Assembly: GCF_905147045.1 (NCBI RefSeq)
Contig: NC_065888.1
Span: 1,121,001-1,185,000, forward strand
DNA length: 64,000 bases
Direction of reading: 5' to 3'
Source: Nymphalis io
Taxonomy: Eukaryota > Arthropoda > Insecta > Lepidoptera > Nymphalidae
Shown here piece after piece: positions 35,301-50,300 of the stretch. The notes beneath the pieces were generated by a model. The model saw nothing but the letters and a program-made list of their open reading frames with translations, did not search any database and was not told where the DNA came from. Position 1 is the first letter of the stretch. Every line of letters begins with the position of its first letter. The translations under genes were made by a program, and so were the position numbers.

Positions 35301-38300
35301 AGAACGCCAATCATCCTGGGCGGTCCGCATCCATCCCGTACCTGCCACCTTTTTTAAATTGTCGGTCCTACTTGACACAGGGCATCCTATACTACGTTCG
35401 CCTAAGCGTGGTCTCCAAATAGTATTAATAAATTATAGCTAATGGTAGGTATTTATTTAAGGAGGTAAATGGTCACTCGGAGACTAAACCGGAACAGAGC
35501 AATACAGAATATTTATGTTAGAACAATTGGTGAGTGGGTGGTACCTTAACTGGCGGTCCTGCACATAGCTTTTCCACAGCTCTTTATTCCTAGCTGAGAG
35601 CGGTTCATAAATTAACCTTTCACATTCATTAATTCCTACTGGCATAATTTATCTCGGACGGATTACATTCGTATCAACTTTTAATCAGTGGGCAGACTGG
35701 ATGATCAATATAAAAATACTAATAATAATAATAAATAATAGTATTAGAACATTTATTGTTACAAAATTAGATAAAAGATTTCCCTTACTTTAATAAACAC
35801 TAGAGCTATTCTGTAAGAACAAACTCGAAACTCACCGCAGAAAACGGTGAAAGTAACATATGATATTGACCATAATGATGACATTTCAAGAATACACGCA
35901 TCAAAATAAAATATCACCATAAGTCGGTTGTTAATATTTCACAAGTGAATAATTGAGTTCTTACAGCACTGCTGTTATAAACTACAAACTCGAACTTCCC
36001 GATACTAATGGATGTTTTTATTATTTTTAAATTGTATTTCATTAAAATGGCTTAAAAAATTGTTTAATATGTATTTATGACCGGAAGCTGATTTTGCAAC
36101 ACATCAACATAACCGACACTCTATCATGACAAAAACACGTATTATTTCATGTATTTTTTTATTTTATTTTGTCAACAAAGAAGAGGTAATATGATAATAA
36201 ATAAAAATTAAAACTATTAATAAATTTAACCAAAAAAATAAAGACATATTACCTGTATAGTCTAGTTTAATGTTAAGTCTTTAGACTAATATTAAAAGAA
36301 AGAAGACAGAAAACTCTATAATCACTACTATATATAAAATTAAATGAACAATAAAATTTACTTCTTCAAAATGTTCTTAATATGAAATTTATATTTAATT
36401 GTAATATTAATTTTATTTATTCCGAAGCCACGTCCATAAGCCCTATTGTAGGACAGCAACAGAGCACACTTCTATATATATATAGGTCATCAAGTCATCA
36501 CGAGATCTCCTAAACTATCCGTCCGATTGACTTGAAATCCGTCACAGTTGCTCCTTCCCCGACGTAGACGCTTACTAAGAACGGAATTGACGCAAATCCA
36601 ACCCACAATACATTTTCCTCCCCTCCCGATTTCAACGGCGTCCTAAGCCGAGGTCCGGCCTCACAGGAGGCACCCTTAGGATGTCCGACTCTCTTGAGCC
36701 CCTCGTGTGGCTCCCAACATCCGGCTGAGTCCATCTTGAACCCTCCCCCCCCCCCACGGTGACGCTGTAGAGGCCACTCTGGCCAACAGCAACTTACATT
36801 TCGAAAAAAAAAGAAAAAAATACATTTTTCTTCTTTTATACCCGTGCGAAGCCGGGATGGTTAGGTTTAAAAAATGAGAACCCCTAACCTTCGTTTACTT
36901 GCTATACATCGTAAAATTTTCCTTGTGCGCGACGTGACTGCAGATCGTGACGATAATTATAAATGATTCCTCTATATAAAAGCCAGTGAGTAAATCGACA
37001 CGTATTTGACCGACGAAAACAACTGTAATGTTAAATAAAGAAAATATCTCGTTTTTGTATAACGAATGCGCCAATAAAAGAAATAATTCATATGATTTCC
37101 TTTGTAGCGTAACCTTACTGAATCACAAATACCCAAGCCTTTATTGGTATGGTATAGTAATTAAGGCATTTAATAATTACCTAGGAGCAGACGCATTCTG
37201 TGGAGAAACAAAAGTAAAAAAAAAGATGATACGTACAAGACAACACGTACAAGATCTGTTCTATGTATACTACATTAAAAAAATATAAATAACTACAACC
37301 TCACTTGAATGCAGCACGACTTCAGCTCGACGCGAAGGCAATGATTTATGTAAAAAACTTACTGTTAGTTGGAACTGGTTTAAGTTTCATAAAGATTTCA
37401 TAGGTGAAGTAAATAAAAGCATGTAAGTGTTAAAAAACGAAATAAAAATTTTTTTTATCCGGTATAGAATTGTTTAAGTTTCTAAGGTTTTACTCGTACG
37501 AAATTAATAAGAAATATATAAACTTTATATTAATATAATTACACATCTGCAATTTGCCGACGACATTGTCATCATGGCGGAGACTCTGCAGGATTTGGAA
37601 GAGATGCTAAACAGCCTGAGCGATTCTTCAAGACAAGTAGGTCTCGGGATGAACATTGAAAAGACCAAAATTATGGCAAACCGTCATGTATCCCCGAGAC
37701 CAGTGGTCGTAAATGGCTCTCCACTTGAAGTTGTGCAGGAATATATCTACCTGGGCCAAATTATACAACTTGGCCGACACAACTTTGAGAAGGAGGCTAA
37801 AAGAAGAATACGTTTGGGCTGGGCGGCATTCGGGAGGTTACGTCATATTTTTGAATCGTCGATCCCACAGTCGCTTAAGACCAGGGTCTTCAATCAGTGC
37901 GTCCTACCTGTAATGACTTACGGTGCCGAAACGTGGACACTTACCGTAGGACTGGTCCACAAATTTAGGGTCGCTCAGCGAGCAATGGAACGTGCGATGC
38001 TTGGGGTTTCTCTGGCAGATAGAATCCAAAATGAGGACATTCGCCAGAGAACTAAAGTCACCGACATCGCGCTTAGAATTAGCTCGCTGAAGTGGAAGTG
38101 GGCTGCTCATGTCTCCAGGCGCATTGATGGCCGATGGAGCCGACACGTGTTGGAGTGGAGACCACGCTTAGGCAAACGTAGTGTAGGACGCCCTGTGACA
38201 AGATGGGCCGACGATTTAAAAAAGGTGGCAGGTTCGGGATGTATGCGGACTGCCCAAGATCGGGATGGTTGGCGTTCTATGGGGGAGGCTTTCGTCCAGC

Positions 38301-41300
38301 AGTGGACGGCAAAAGGCTGAAAAAAAAAATATAAACTTTTACATTTTAACACTACTCCGTGCTATTAGGCGACTAAAGTACCCACTAGACCAGTTGAAGC
38401 TGTTTTGTCTCGCTGAAATTAGACTGTATATTTTGTTTGCATTTTCATGTTACGAATATTTTAAGTTTTTCGTGTGAAAGCAAGGATTTTCGCTTGAACT
38501 ATTCTCTAAGCCTCGGGTAATGCCTATGTTATGTATTTTTTTAATGCCTTTGAACTATATATTTATAACAATTGCTTACTTGTTTACGCTTTACATCCTT
38601 AATTGTACTAAATAGATTTAGATTGAGAAATCCTACATGAGTTTATTTATTTCATTGGATGTACAAAATCATAGAGTCAATTCTGAAATTCAAAGTAACC
38701 ACTAACATCATCGTATTTCATCAATGTAATGTTCACTTTTTAACCGTGCTTTAACTCAAGTCGTAATATCGGTATTACAAATTAAATAATACATATTACA
38801 TTTTATATATCAGCTCGCTATGCACATACATCGTCTTCACTTCGCGCCAATACCCAAATATATATTCTATTTTCCCGCGCTCCGCGATGTGTGTCATCCG
38901 AGATGACAGATGGATAGATACACAGATAATATATATTCATATTATAAAATACTAATTAATACATTATTGTAGATGTGTGTACACTACAACCAACGTAATA
39001 GTTATGATGTTGTCCTGATCGGATTTCAAGCTAACGGCCAAACCCAAGACAAACCAACTGCACTGGAGATATGCGATGACAAAGTTCCACTCTCACTTTG
39101 ATAATCCGACGAAGAGAAACCTACGTAACCGAATATCAACTTTGTTTTACGTCTTTTGTAAGACATGGAAAATTTCCAATTTCCCACTGTTCCAAAAAAT
39201 AAGATAAATTATAAAGAAATTAATTAAACTTATGGTATCTGTATCAATATAGACCTACATCAACGTATAGGTACTAACACGTGAATGCACAGAACTATGA
39301 AGACAAATCGGTTATTACAAAGTTGCTGACATTATCAAGCACGGGACGTTTTCATGACAATGACACTGACAATAACAATAGGTATAATCATAGAACGTTG
39401 TAAAGTTAAGGCCAGCAGTCAACATCGTGTATCATTATTCGATAATAGTAACTATTTTTTCAAATTTTATCCTTATGGCGAAATGAGATATATGATATCA
39501 CCGTCGGGACATTTTTCTATTATTTGTTTCGCACACATACACATACACATATACACATTTACTGGTGGTAGGGCTTTGTGCAAGCTCGTCTGGGTAGGTA
39601 CCACCCACTCATCAGATATTCTACCGCAAAACAGCAATACTTGATATTGTTGTGTTCCGGTTTGAAGGGTGAGTGAGCCAGTGTAATTACAGGCACAAGG
39701 GACATAAAATCTTAGTTCCCAAGGTTGGTGGCGCATTGGATATGTAAGCGATGGTTGACATTTCTTACAATGCCAATGTCTAAGAGCGTTGGTGACCACT
39801 TACCATCAGGTGGCCCATATGCTCGTCCGCCTTCCTTTTCTATAAAAAAAAAAAAAAAACATACAAATATATTTTTATGTACCAGTGTGAGTGCCTCATT
39901 CAGTAACAAATATTGTTATAAGTTCTGCAATACGAACATAGGGTTAAGACATTTGTAATTACAAAACATACTATAACTGAAATAAAAAAATGTGTTAGCA
40001 TTCAAAACGCAGTCTGAATATTTTAAGGAAAAAATACGCTACAAGAGAACGGTGGTCGAAGAACCGATTTACTTAAGTATCAAAATTTTCTACAACTGTC
40101 GTTAGACAGAATTTCAGAATTATCTTTAACCGAAACTTGAAAGCATTAGAATTACGGCTATTATGTAACAATCCGAAGTGTCATTAATTTAAATGAGTAT
40201 CAGAATTAAAATTTCTATTGTATAAAGGGTAATGGTAAAGATTTGAATTGTTTATTTAATGAATAATAAAAGTATAAGCAGACATTTGAAAGGCAACGAA
40301 AGTTTATTAAAAAAAACAATTTTATATTACAGAAGTACCTAACTAACTACGGTCTGATTATGTTAGTATTTTTATTTTTTTACATTATATATATGTGTAA
40401 TCTTTTTTTTAATTTTTATATGTTCGACGGTAAAGGAAAACATTGTAAGGGGGGACCTACACGAATCGGATACATTCTGCCACATGTGGAAACGCCATCG
40501 AGCAGCGTGATGAAATGCTCCGCAGGGATCTACGTGGAGGGCTGTAGGCTCCTTCTATGAGACCGTAATGGACTTCTACATAACCCATATCAGGATCTTT
40601 CGAAGATATTCTCTGCTTTAAAAAAAAAACTACCTCTATGACTGCATATCTCGAGCTCCTATTGACGATAAACAGAAACTTTTAATCTTAAAATCTATCA
40701 GTAAATGTGATGCTATAAAAATGTTTACGGTCTAAGTCTTATCTCTTATGATATTTCTATTGGCTTATGTACAACGCCCCAAAAGAACCTCAAAAAACTA
40801 ATGTTTTCTCATCAACATATGAAAATACTCACCAATTAAATCAACGTCACAGAGTTCATTAGGATAGTTTAGAAGTAAGGTCGGTCCCAAAACACTTCCC
40901 TGTTGAATTTCATACGTACTATTTAGCATCGCATTATTTTTGTTAATGACCACTTAACATATGCATGTAGGTTAATATTATGATATATAAATGCAATATA
41001 TATGTATGTACATAAATATAAAATAAGTTAACATATCACAATGCGGAATCTAATTAAATTCAGTTATTTCCGCATTAACAGAAAGATGTAGGAATATGCT
41101 TTACACAAGACAAGTTACGAGACGAATCAATTAAAAAAAACCTTTCAACAAATCGTTACAGATAGAATTATTGTATTCAAGGTCGATCTTTAAATAACAC
41201 ACTCATCGTAATCACTTCCACTTTTAAGTTGTAAGATCCAGCCTGCATTTTAAAAGAAGGTGCAGAAATTAGTGAGCTTGTTAGTGTACGTTTTAAACAT

Positions 41301-44300
41301 TACTGAGTTTCCAGCGCTGATTGCGCTTAAAAATTTACGTTTAAAAATTCAAAGCGACGTAACGAAAAAGCAAGAGCAGTGAATCATAAACGTGCTCGAG
41401 CGTAAGAAGAACCGGTAATATTACAGGCTAACTCAGGCTACTTTGTTTACATGCTAACTCTCGTACATATAAAAACAGCACTCGATATCAAAACTTACAA
41501 GAATTCGTGGTAATAACAAATGAAATAGTTTGGATTGTGCAATGAATGAGCCAACTTCAGGGGAAATATTATTTAGCAGTGTACGCAAAAATAAATGCTC
41601 TATCTATTCGTGACTCCCATCTTCCGTTGGTACGGCAATCCGACACGACAGGAAAGAGAACACGTCATGAATACATAATGGGATATGGGAGTATTTTTGC
41701 TAAAAGAAATACTTTTAAATAGCTTTTTATTACATGTGTCGTCAGTTTTAGACAATGTTTTGTAAACTTCTTTTTTAAGCGGGTGCTTGGAGAAAGATTT
41801 TTCTATAATAACTTTTTGTCTTTGTTTTGACAATGACTGACGTTCTCCATTGTATTTGAGTCCAGCGTGAAGTTCAACAATACGTCGACAAGAGGAAAAC
41901 ATCGTACCGTGTTCATTTTTGGCGACTCTTTACATGAACATATATGTTTATAACCACATTGTTGTTTTTTTTCTTATTACAGTAGAGTTCTGCTTTAATT
42001 TCACTATAATAAAATAAATTATATAATAATAAATAAATTTAAATTTTACGAGTGATTAATTATTGAATATGTTAAATACTAATGTCTTCAGTTTTGTCAT
42101 ATTTGACATTCGCAAGAAGAAGTCACAGCATATTATATTATATGTAACTAAACATCACATAAATAAACACATTACAAAAAAACAACATTGATAGATAAAG
42201 CTGTTTACGTTTTTATATATGTATTTCAACTTTGGCAGATAACAGCGCTTTGTAATATCGTTAATACTTAACAAAATTCATTGAATTTTGTAAAAACCAT
42301 TCGAAAAAAGTCATCGAATGTAGTAGAAGATACAAAAGATGTGAACCAGCTCATGTCAACTCAATTTACGTTTCAATATATGTACCTACTTGCGTGTCAA
42401 ATAAGGAAATACACAGCGTGTTAATATCATTGAGTAAATCAATCCATTTTTGGCATGAGTATACATATATATTTTCAGTACTTTAAGTACTTTTGGAAAT
42501 TATCACAATAAAATGAATATACAAGACAAAAGTTTTTAGCAGGTCGTGTAGGTTTGTACTGTTGTTAAATGAATGATGAATTAAACGAGTTTATTATATT
42601 AAAAAAAATAATTAACTCAAGACATCATTCTGTTATTGAAATGCGTTCAATTTAAATACTATAATACTAAAATATAACCAACAAAACACAACATAATTGA
42701 AATCCAAATTGTAATGACATAAACATATTACCATTAATAATCGCTATGGCGGTAGTTATTAGTTGTGCCCATAAAAAATATAATTTGAAATATTTCGATG
42801 TGAAACAAAAACTTTTGATACTTGACGGACATTAAGTGTTTTTGTCCAATAATGAACATTAGTTCCTTTATAATGGTTACCATTCATTCACACATATTTT
42901 TATTAACATGGTGTCTTATCATAGTTCTATCGGCGCCAGACGTTGATCAACAAAGTACTATAAAAAAAATCTACCAATCATTAAAAATTAACGATCGCAC
43001 TTTTAATGTACGGATATAGTAAAAGCCCTGCGCTTGCGCACACATTTTTTTTTTTTTATTTAAAATTGGTAATCCAACAGTTTTTATACATAAGTTGATA
43101 TATTGACTATTATATAACATATAATTAAAACCAAAATAGGATTACACGGGTAACTTAAACATATTAATAACTAGAAGACGGTAGTAAAAGTAAAACTGTT
43201 TACGGGTGGGAATCCAATATGTGCGTGTATGTGTGTGAGTGTGAGTGTGTGGTGTGTGTGTGTGTGTGTGTGTTATAATGAATTTTTATCTTTTTTAATT
43301 ATAGCTTTTTTAAAAGCTAGTTTTGACATGCTGAACAGATCTATTTCTGAGTATTTTTAATTATATGTGTGGACCATGCGATTAAGGACATTGCACTATA
43401 AGAACGCATTTGACTGATATTCGTTGATATTGTATGAACTGGTTGAAGGACTAATAAAATGACGAAATAATGGACAATAAAATACATATTTAAACATTAT
43501 TAGTACAACTAAGTAAGTCACGCAAGAATCATTGAGAATTTTAAGCACAATCATTTCCACCAGTATGTGACCATGAGCCAGTTAATCACTTTTTATGAGT
43601 GCAAATTATAATTATAACCTATTTATGTCAACTCAAAATATTTTTCAGCTCAAATAATAAATTATCATTGCCGGGATTAGAGTTCTTAATTTCAGCTATT
43701 CAACGCAAATATAATTAACATAATCCATATTTATATCTAGGCCGAATTTTACAACATCTTGTTAAGTTGTAAAACATTTTTAGTTCTTAATTAACGTGTA
43801 AATATTATATAAAGTTTTAGATTTCGCAGATTTTAAATCTTTACGATTGTTATAAGTGTTCGTATATTGAAAGGACTTACGGCTTATTTGAGAGTAATCA
43901 TTAAAACAAACTATGAATGAATTTGTCCTCAACGTGTAAATAAAACCTACTATATTTATTTCGTTGATATTTATTACGTAAGAAAAGAATTAAAATTATA
44001 TAATTTAAAAGTGCGTCGATTTTTAATGAAAAAAAAAACGAATCAAACCACGCACATAACATAAATAGCTAGATTTTTTTTTAACTTTGCCATTTCTAAA
44101 AAGTTATAAAGTTAAGTTTATAGCCTATATATAGACTAAGGCAAAAGTTATCTTTTTTTTTAATTTTAATACGATTATAAATATATAACCTGCATATTAA
44201 ATATTAATAAAACTTGTAAGTAAGTAAGTAACAGCCTGTAAATATCCTATTGCTGGGCTAAGGCCTCCTCTCCCTTTTTAGGAGAAGGTATGGTTATTCC

Positions 44301-47300
44301 ACCACGCTGGTCCAATGCGGGTTGGTGGAATACACATGGCAGTATTTCGATGAAATTAGACACATGCAGGTTTCCTCACGATGTTTTCCTTCACCGAAAA
44401 GCACGAGATGAATTATAAGCAGAAATTAAGCACATGAAAATTCAGAGGTGCTTAATAATAAAACTTAGGAAGAAAAAAAAGAAAATAACTAACTGTATAG
44501 TGAAAGAATCTCAAACCCAATGTTCACGGTCGCTAAGTGATCAAGCTAGATATACCTGTATTCGGACCGTTTTTACATCTAAACTTATATAATAAATGCG
44601 AAAGTAACTCTGTCTGTCCATCTGTCTGTTACGCTTTCACGGTTAAACCATGGATTTTGATGGAATTACGAACCTCAAGGAAGTATATAGGTTTTTTATA
44701 CCTAACACGAATACGAGGACAAAAACTGATTAAGTAAGTTACGAGGGCTTTTTGCGACCTTCTCTTCTAGGGAAAAAATAATTTTCAAAATGTATGCTTT
44801 TTCACATGATTTTTTAGTAACTAATATTTTTATTCGAGCGTCTTCATTATTTTAACACATATTACTATTTTACACAATGGAAGGAACGATTCCATATTGA
44901 TTTTACCGGCATTTCTATTCGAGTAAGAATTATGTTCGTTGTTGGACGTGTTTTCTATTGTTCAGGTAAGAGACTTGAAAACTGACAAAACACAACGATG
45001 ATATAAATTGAAAATCCAAAATTGTCAATAAATTCGTAGAGCTATTCGGCATGTCTGATCGTGAATTTTTTTTATTATCCATCCACTTCACAACGTATTT
45101 TGCTGACTTCCAACATTATAATTCACAGTTCTGTCTTTTTCTTATTTATTTAGAGATGGCATAGTGTGGTTTATAATATGGAAAACACTTGGAAGATTTT
45201 TTACTACTTAATTTGCGTTCACATTTCAATTTTAGTTGGTAGTTAATTAGTAATGAATGACTTCCTCGTTAGTCTATATATAATGGCTAGAGATAAGGCA
45301 ACAGACCTGTGTGGGTTAGAGAATAGAGTTACCTCTGTTCACGCATACTCTCGTCCCAGGCTGGCTATTATCTCCTGAGATTGGCCGCCGTGGCCGAAGA
45401 CATGAAAACAATAGATCTTCTTCAAAAATTAACAATCTTCTTTAAAGTAGGCTAAATAGTATACGACTTTGTTGTTTCACTATTCATTATTTTCACGTCT
45501 AACACGATCTAAGTCAATGGTAAAATTTGTATCGCATTTTAATATATTCTTTTTACAAAAATCGTCTCGTCTTATTTTTATTATGCTTAATTCAATTATG
45601 ATCTTAAATTGTCTTAGGTACGGACTTATACAGTAACAGTAACAGCCTGTTAATCTCCCACTGCTGGGCCTCTCCTTTTTGAGGAGAAGGTTTAAGCTTA
45701 TTCCACCACGCTGCTTCAATGCGGGTTAGTAGAATACACATGTGGCATAATTTCAATAAAATTAGACACATGCAGGTTTCCTTCACCGTCAAGCACGAGA
45801 TGAATTATAACCACAAATTAAGTACATGAAAATTCAGCTTGCCCGGGTTTGAACCCACGATCATCGGTTAAGATTCACGCGTTCTAACCACTGGGCCATC
45901 TCGGACTTATACGAGTAGATATAATAATAGTCTTTATTTATTTATGATATTGGTTCATTAAGAAAGTATCATGCATTCTATTTTTAAATCACACATAAGG
46001 AAACAATAAAAGCTAAGCTAAACATTCAATGCTTCATTAAGCACATGTCAATAGAACAAGAGATCCGGCTCTAGCACCGCTATTGTACGGGATGAAGCGG
46101 AAACCCTTTCTAATATTATAAATGAGAACGTGAGTTTGTTTGTTACGTTACGTGTAAAGACGTGAAATCATATCCTCTAAACCGATCATAACATTTTGCA
46201 TACATGTTGTCTGGGGGTACAGAGAAGGACCTACCCACCCTCATTCGCGGATGGAGCCGCGTGCGGAAACTAGTTCTCAATATATGCTGAAGGTAAGGAA
46301 GAAGAAGACTCTCCGTTCCATTAGTGTCACTCGAACTAAGCTAAGGTAAACGTTTTTCCACTATGGAAAACTAGTCCGAATACATTATGCTAACGAGGTG
46401 ATCCATATTAATGTAGATATACGACTCTGAGCCGCAGAAATTGGAATACGCAAATAATGGGATTTACCTAACTTCGTCACCCCCACTTACCGAAATGGGT
46501 CAACATTGATCCTATGGAAACGATTTGTTTTTGCAGGTGAAGCTGCGCTACTGGCGTCATTGTTGCATCACACTGATCTGGTTCAAATATTGACTTTTTT
46601 AAATGAGATATGTATTCTATCTAATTTTATACGTTCTAGAAGAAGTAGTAGGTAGTACTTTATGTAATTACACAGAAATATATTTTAATATATTTTTACA
46701 TAAATGTTGGTATAAAAAATATAACACAACAATTTACTGGTGGTAGGGCTTAGTGCAAGTTCGTCTGGGTAGGTACCATCCACTCATCAGATATTCTACG
46801 CAAACCAGCAGTAATTGGTGTTCCGGAGTGAGCCAGTGTAATTACAGGCACAAGGGATATAACATCTTAGTTCCCAAGGTTGGTGGCGCATTGACGATGT
46901 AAGAAATGGTTAACATTTCTTATCATGCCAATGTCTATGGGCGTTGGTGACCATTTCCATTAGGTGGCCCATATGCTCGTCCGCCTACCTATACTATATA
47001 AATAAAAAAATAAATAAAAAAAAAATTTTAAAGAAATTTTTTTATATAACTTTTAATATCCACATTTTAGTTTGTTCGAGTGAACTAGTTTAATTACGTG
47101 CAAGATACATCCTTATAGACGGCAAGGTTGATGACGCTTTAAAAAAACTAAAATCAAGAGAAATTCTTTCATAACGAATAAAAAATAATAGAATATGAGA
47201 AAATTATTTATACATAATATAGTATTTTATTTACAATTAAATTAATGTAAATAGAATGATTTTTCAAAAGTCAAAAATCTTTATTCAATATACTTCCTTA

Positions 47301-50300
47301 TTGTTTGTCAAAAAAAATTTACCACCGGTTCGGAAATAATTAATAAAGGGATATAGGGCAGTACTAATCAGTATGGTTAGTCGATCTAGCAGCTCGTTTA
47401 TAAGCCTGCAGAACTCGAGACTCTAGGTTCAGACTCCGGGTCGGGCTGATAAGAACTTATGCAGATGTCCATGGATTCTCGGTAACATACCGTAATTTCT
47501 CACACCCGTACCTTTGATAGAGTTTAACGGATGGTCCTGCGTCTAAACTCTCCGCGGTAGTATTGTATTGCCATCCGATCGGATTATGAGAGTGAGGGAA
47601 CAGTGCAGCTGTGATTGAGGACATAATTGTACATTCTCCGAGATAGATCAGGACGATATCATCACTATTTATTAATAATATTATAAATGCAAAAGTTTGT
47701 TCTATAGTTCGTCCTTGTTTTACAGAGTTACGGAGCCAATACTTTAGGGTTTACAGATATCTCAGAAAAAACCTCAAGGGAACGAAGCAGCACAGCACAT
47801 TTGAAAGCTAGTTAAAAATTATTATTTTATTATTATTATTATTATCTGCATACAACGAAAACTAATATGTATATCAAATGGTTTTATGTGATTATTTCTA
47901 TAATTATCAATTATAAAATCATAACAAATAATAATGCTCGTCTGGGTAGGTACCACCCACTCATCAGATATTCTACCGCAAAACAGCAGTACTTGTTATT
48001 GCTGTGTTCCGGTTTGAAGGGTGAGTGAGCCAGTGTAATTACAGGCACAAGGAATATAACATCTTAGTTCCCAAGGTTGGTGGCGCAATGGCTATGTAAG
48101 CGATGGTTGACATTTCTTACAATGCCATTGTCTAAGGGCGTTTGGTGACCACTTACTATCAGGTAGCCCATATGCTCGTCCGCCTTCCTATTCTATAAAA
48201 AAAAATGTATGTTATCAGTAATTATAAGCTATGACATAAATCATTCCTGTTTTTTTGTATTTATCTTAATATTGGAAAAAATTCTATGTGAAGAGAACGT
48301 CTAGATATGATGACATTCTGCAACCATAATATATAATTTTCGTTTGTATAATTGCATTCATTGAATTAAATACAAAATCGTATAATGTTGTTAATTTTAA
48401 TTTTTTTTTATAGAATAGAAAGGTCGAGCATTTGGGCCACCTGATGGTAAGTGGTCACCAAACGCCCTTAGACATTGGCATTGTAAGAAATGTCAACAAT
48501 TGCTTATAGCCAATGCGCCACCAACCTTGGGAACTAAGATTTTATGTCCCTTGTGCCTGTAATTACACTGATGTGATCTCTTAATAAACATTTCATTCCT
48601 CCTTAGATATATTTTTAATTTGATATTGTTATTAAAATGATAATATAAAGCCAGCATGATTAGCATCCGAACTTGTTCGCTTGTTGGTATTTGCACCGTA
48701 ACCAAACTATTTGCAGGCCTACAGACATAGGGGAAAAGGCGTTTGCGTTTCACTGTCGCGTCGCAGTGCGTTTAGCGTCTCTACCGTGAGATGACCATTC
48801 TTCACATGATCGCGAACATGTCTGAAATGTATAATTATAAGCATATTTCCTTTATCATTGTTATCAAGAGGACACTGAAAATTATGATAACTTTTATCGA
48901 AAATCCTACTAGAAATAGATGAAAAGATTTTATTTTAAGACTTCAATCAAGTTTTCGATGTCTGTCATACAAACGCGCGTAAGTCTTGTGTTTTAGGGAC
49001 TAACTAAAATAAAAGTCACCCACAGTAAGTAGTCATACAGCCGTAATAAGCAACGTAATACACGCCGAACGTTTCTGCGATGTGAAGGGCCGTACCTGGC
49101 ACCAATTTTTGCGGTGCGGTGCGACATTTATGTGTAGACCGTGTAGTGAAGACCCTCGGATTAGATGCATTCAATCTTGAAACCAAGGAATCTTTAGGGG
49201 AATCATTACAGAATTCCTAACTATGCAATGTTACGGTCTCACGTTGCTGAGCTATTTTCTCATACACTGCAATTCATTTTTAACTTATCTTAACGTACTT
49301 CGCATTAATTAATTCAGTGGATCGATGACGTACAACGACGGGTCAAGTTCTGGTTTTGAACTCTAAGCGCGATAACATATTCAAAGGTGAAGTGGCGAGA
49401 TTGATTTTCCTGCTAATTATCTATCAACTTTACTATGTATAAATTAAAATGTAACGGAAAACTTTTCGTACTTACTTATGACGTTTTTATTTTATAATTA
49501 ATAATAGAATAATACTCACAGGGCTAAAGGGCAGTAGCCTTAATGGTTCAACTAGTCGTAGACATTGACACTGTAACGATTGATTATAAAACATTCCCTT
49601 ACTTCCCCATTACTTCCATTCTCTAATTACATTCACAGTTAAGCTATCGCCAATCTTGGGATCTAATATGTATATGTTGTAAATTATAATTTAAGTGACT
49701 TCAGATCGAAGTACATAAATATATTGTAAATGCAGAATAATAACTGAATAGCATTCTAGAGCTTACGCACTTAATGGACTTATTCAAATCTGGTAGTGAT
49801 TTATGTAAGCACTAAAAACATAAGCAATTTAATGTTGACACTTGCTCTTTATAAGAGTATCAATATTTCGTGCAAATATTGATACGTTTACAAGAGTATG
49901 TTAAATTATGATTATATTGTTAAATTAAATGATAACTAAAATAACAGTCAAAAGAAATACTCAATGTTACTTGAAATTTTCGAGGACTCCATTAATAAAT
50001 ACAAAAAAAATATTCTGGAGCTATTATTAGAATCTTACCTAAATACAAAAAACATATAATGTAAGCATGTTAGTTTAAGAAATAAATGAAAAAATGTATT
50101 TAATTCAATATTAATTGTTAATTCATTACTATGACTTTACGTGACGTAGCTTGTTCGGTAGAGAATATATTTGATTATATATGATTTGTTTACTCATTTA
50201 TTTGTCATACATTTATTTATTTTATTGCAGCGAGAATTGTCGTTAAAGGACGATGGCCTCGTTATGAGCAATCAAAGTATCAAGTCAAGATCGTTTTACT

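Larger units (their letters stand above)
40556..44218. other. FLVCR intron 1, mostly nothing recognised
   Basis: AT-rich intron with a SINE C scrap, one unrecognised frame (41.7-41.9 kb) and a GT repeat. Similar blank stretches: 34745-35258, 35974-36489, 36867-37540, 38331-39558, 39860-40420, 44741-45284, 46274-46734. Confidence 0.4.

Noticed and set aside
37574..38320. A host gene, because the frame is long and open
   Set aside because: The FADD box and the GRPVTRWADDLKKVAG block identify it as a LINE reverse transcriptase fragment, with other broken copies in the window.
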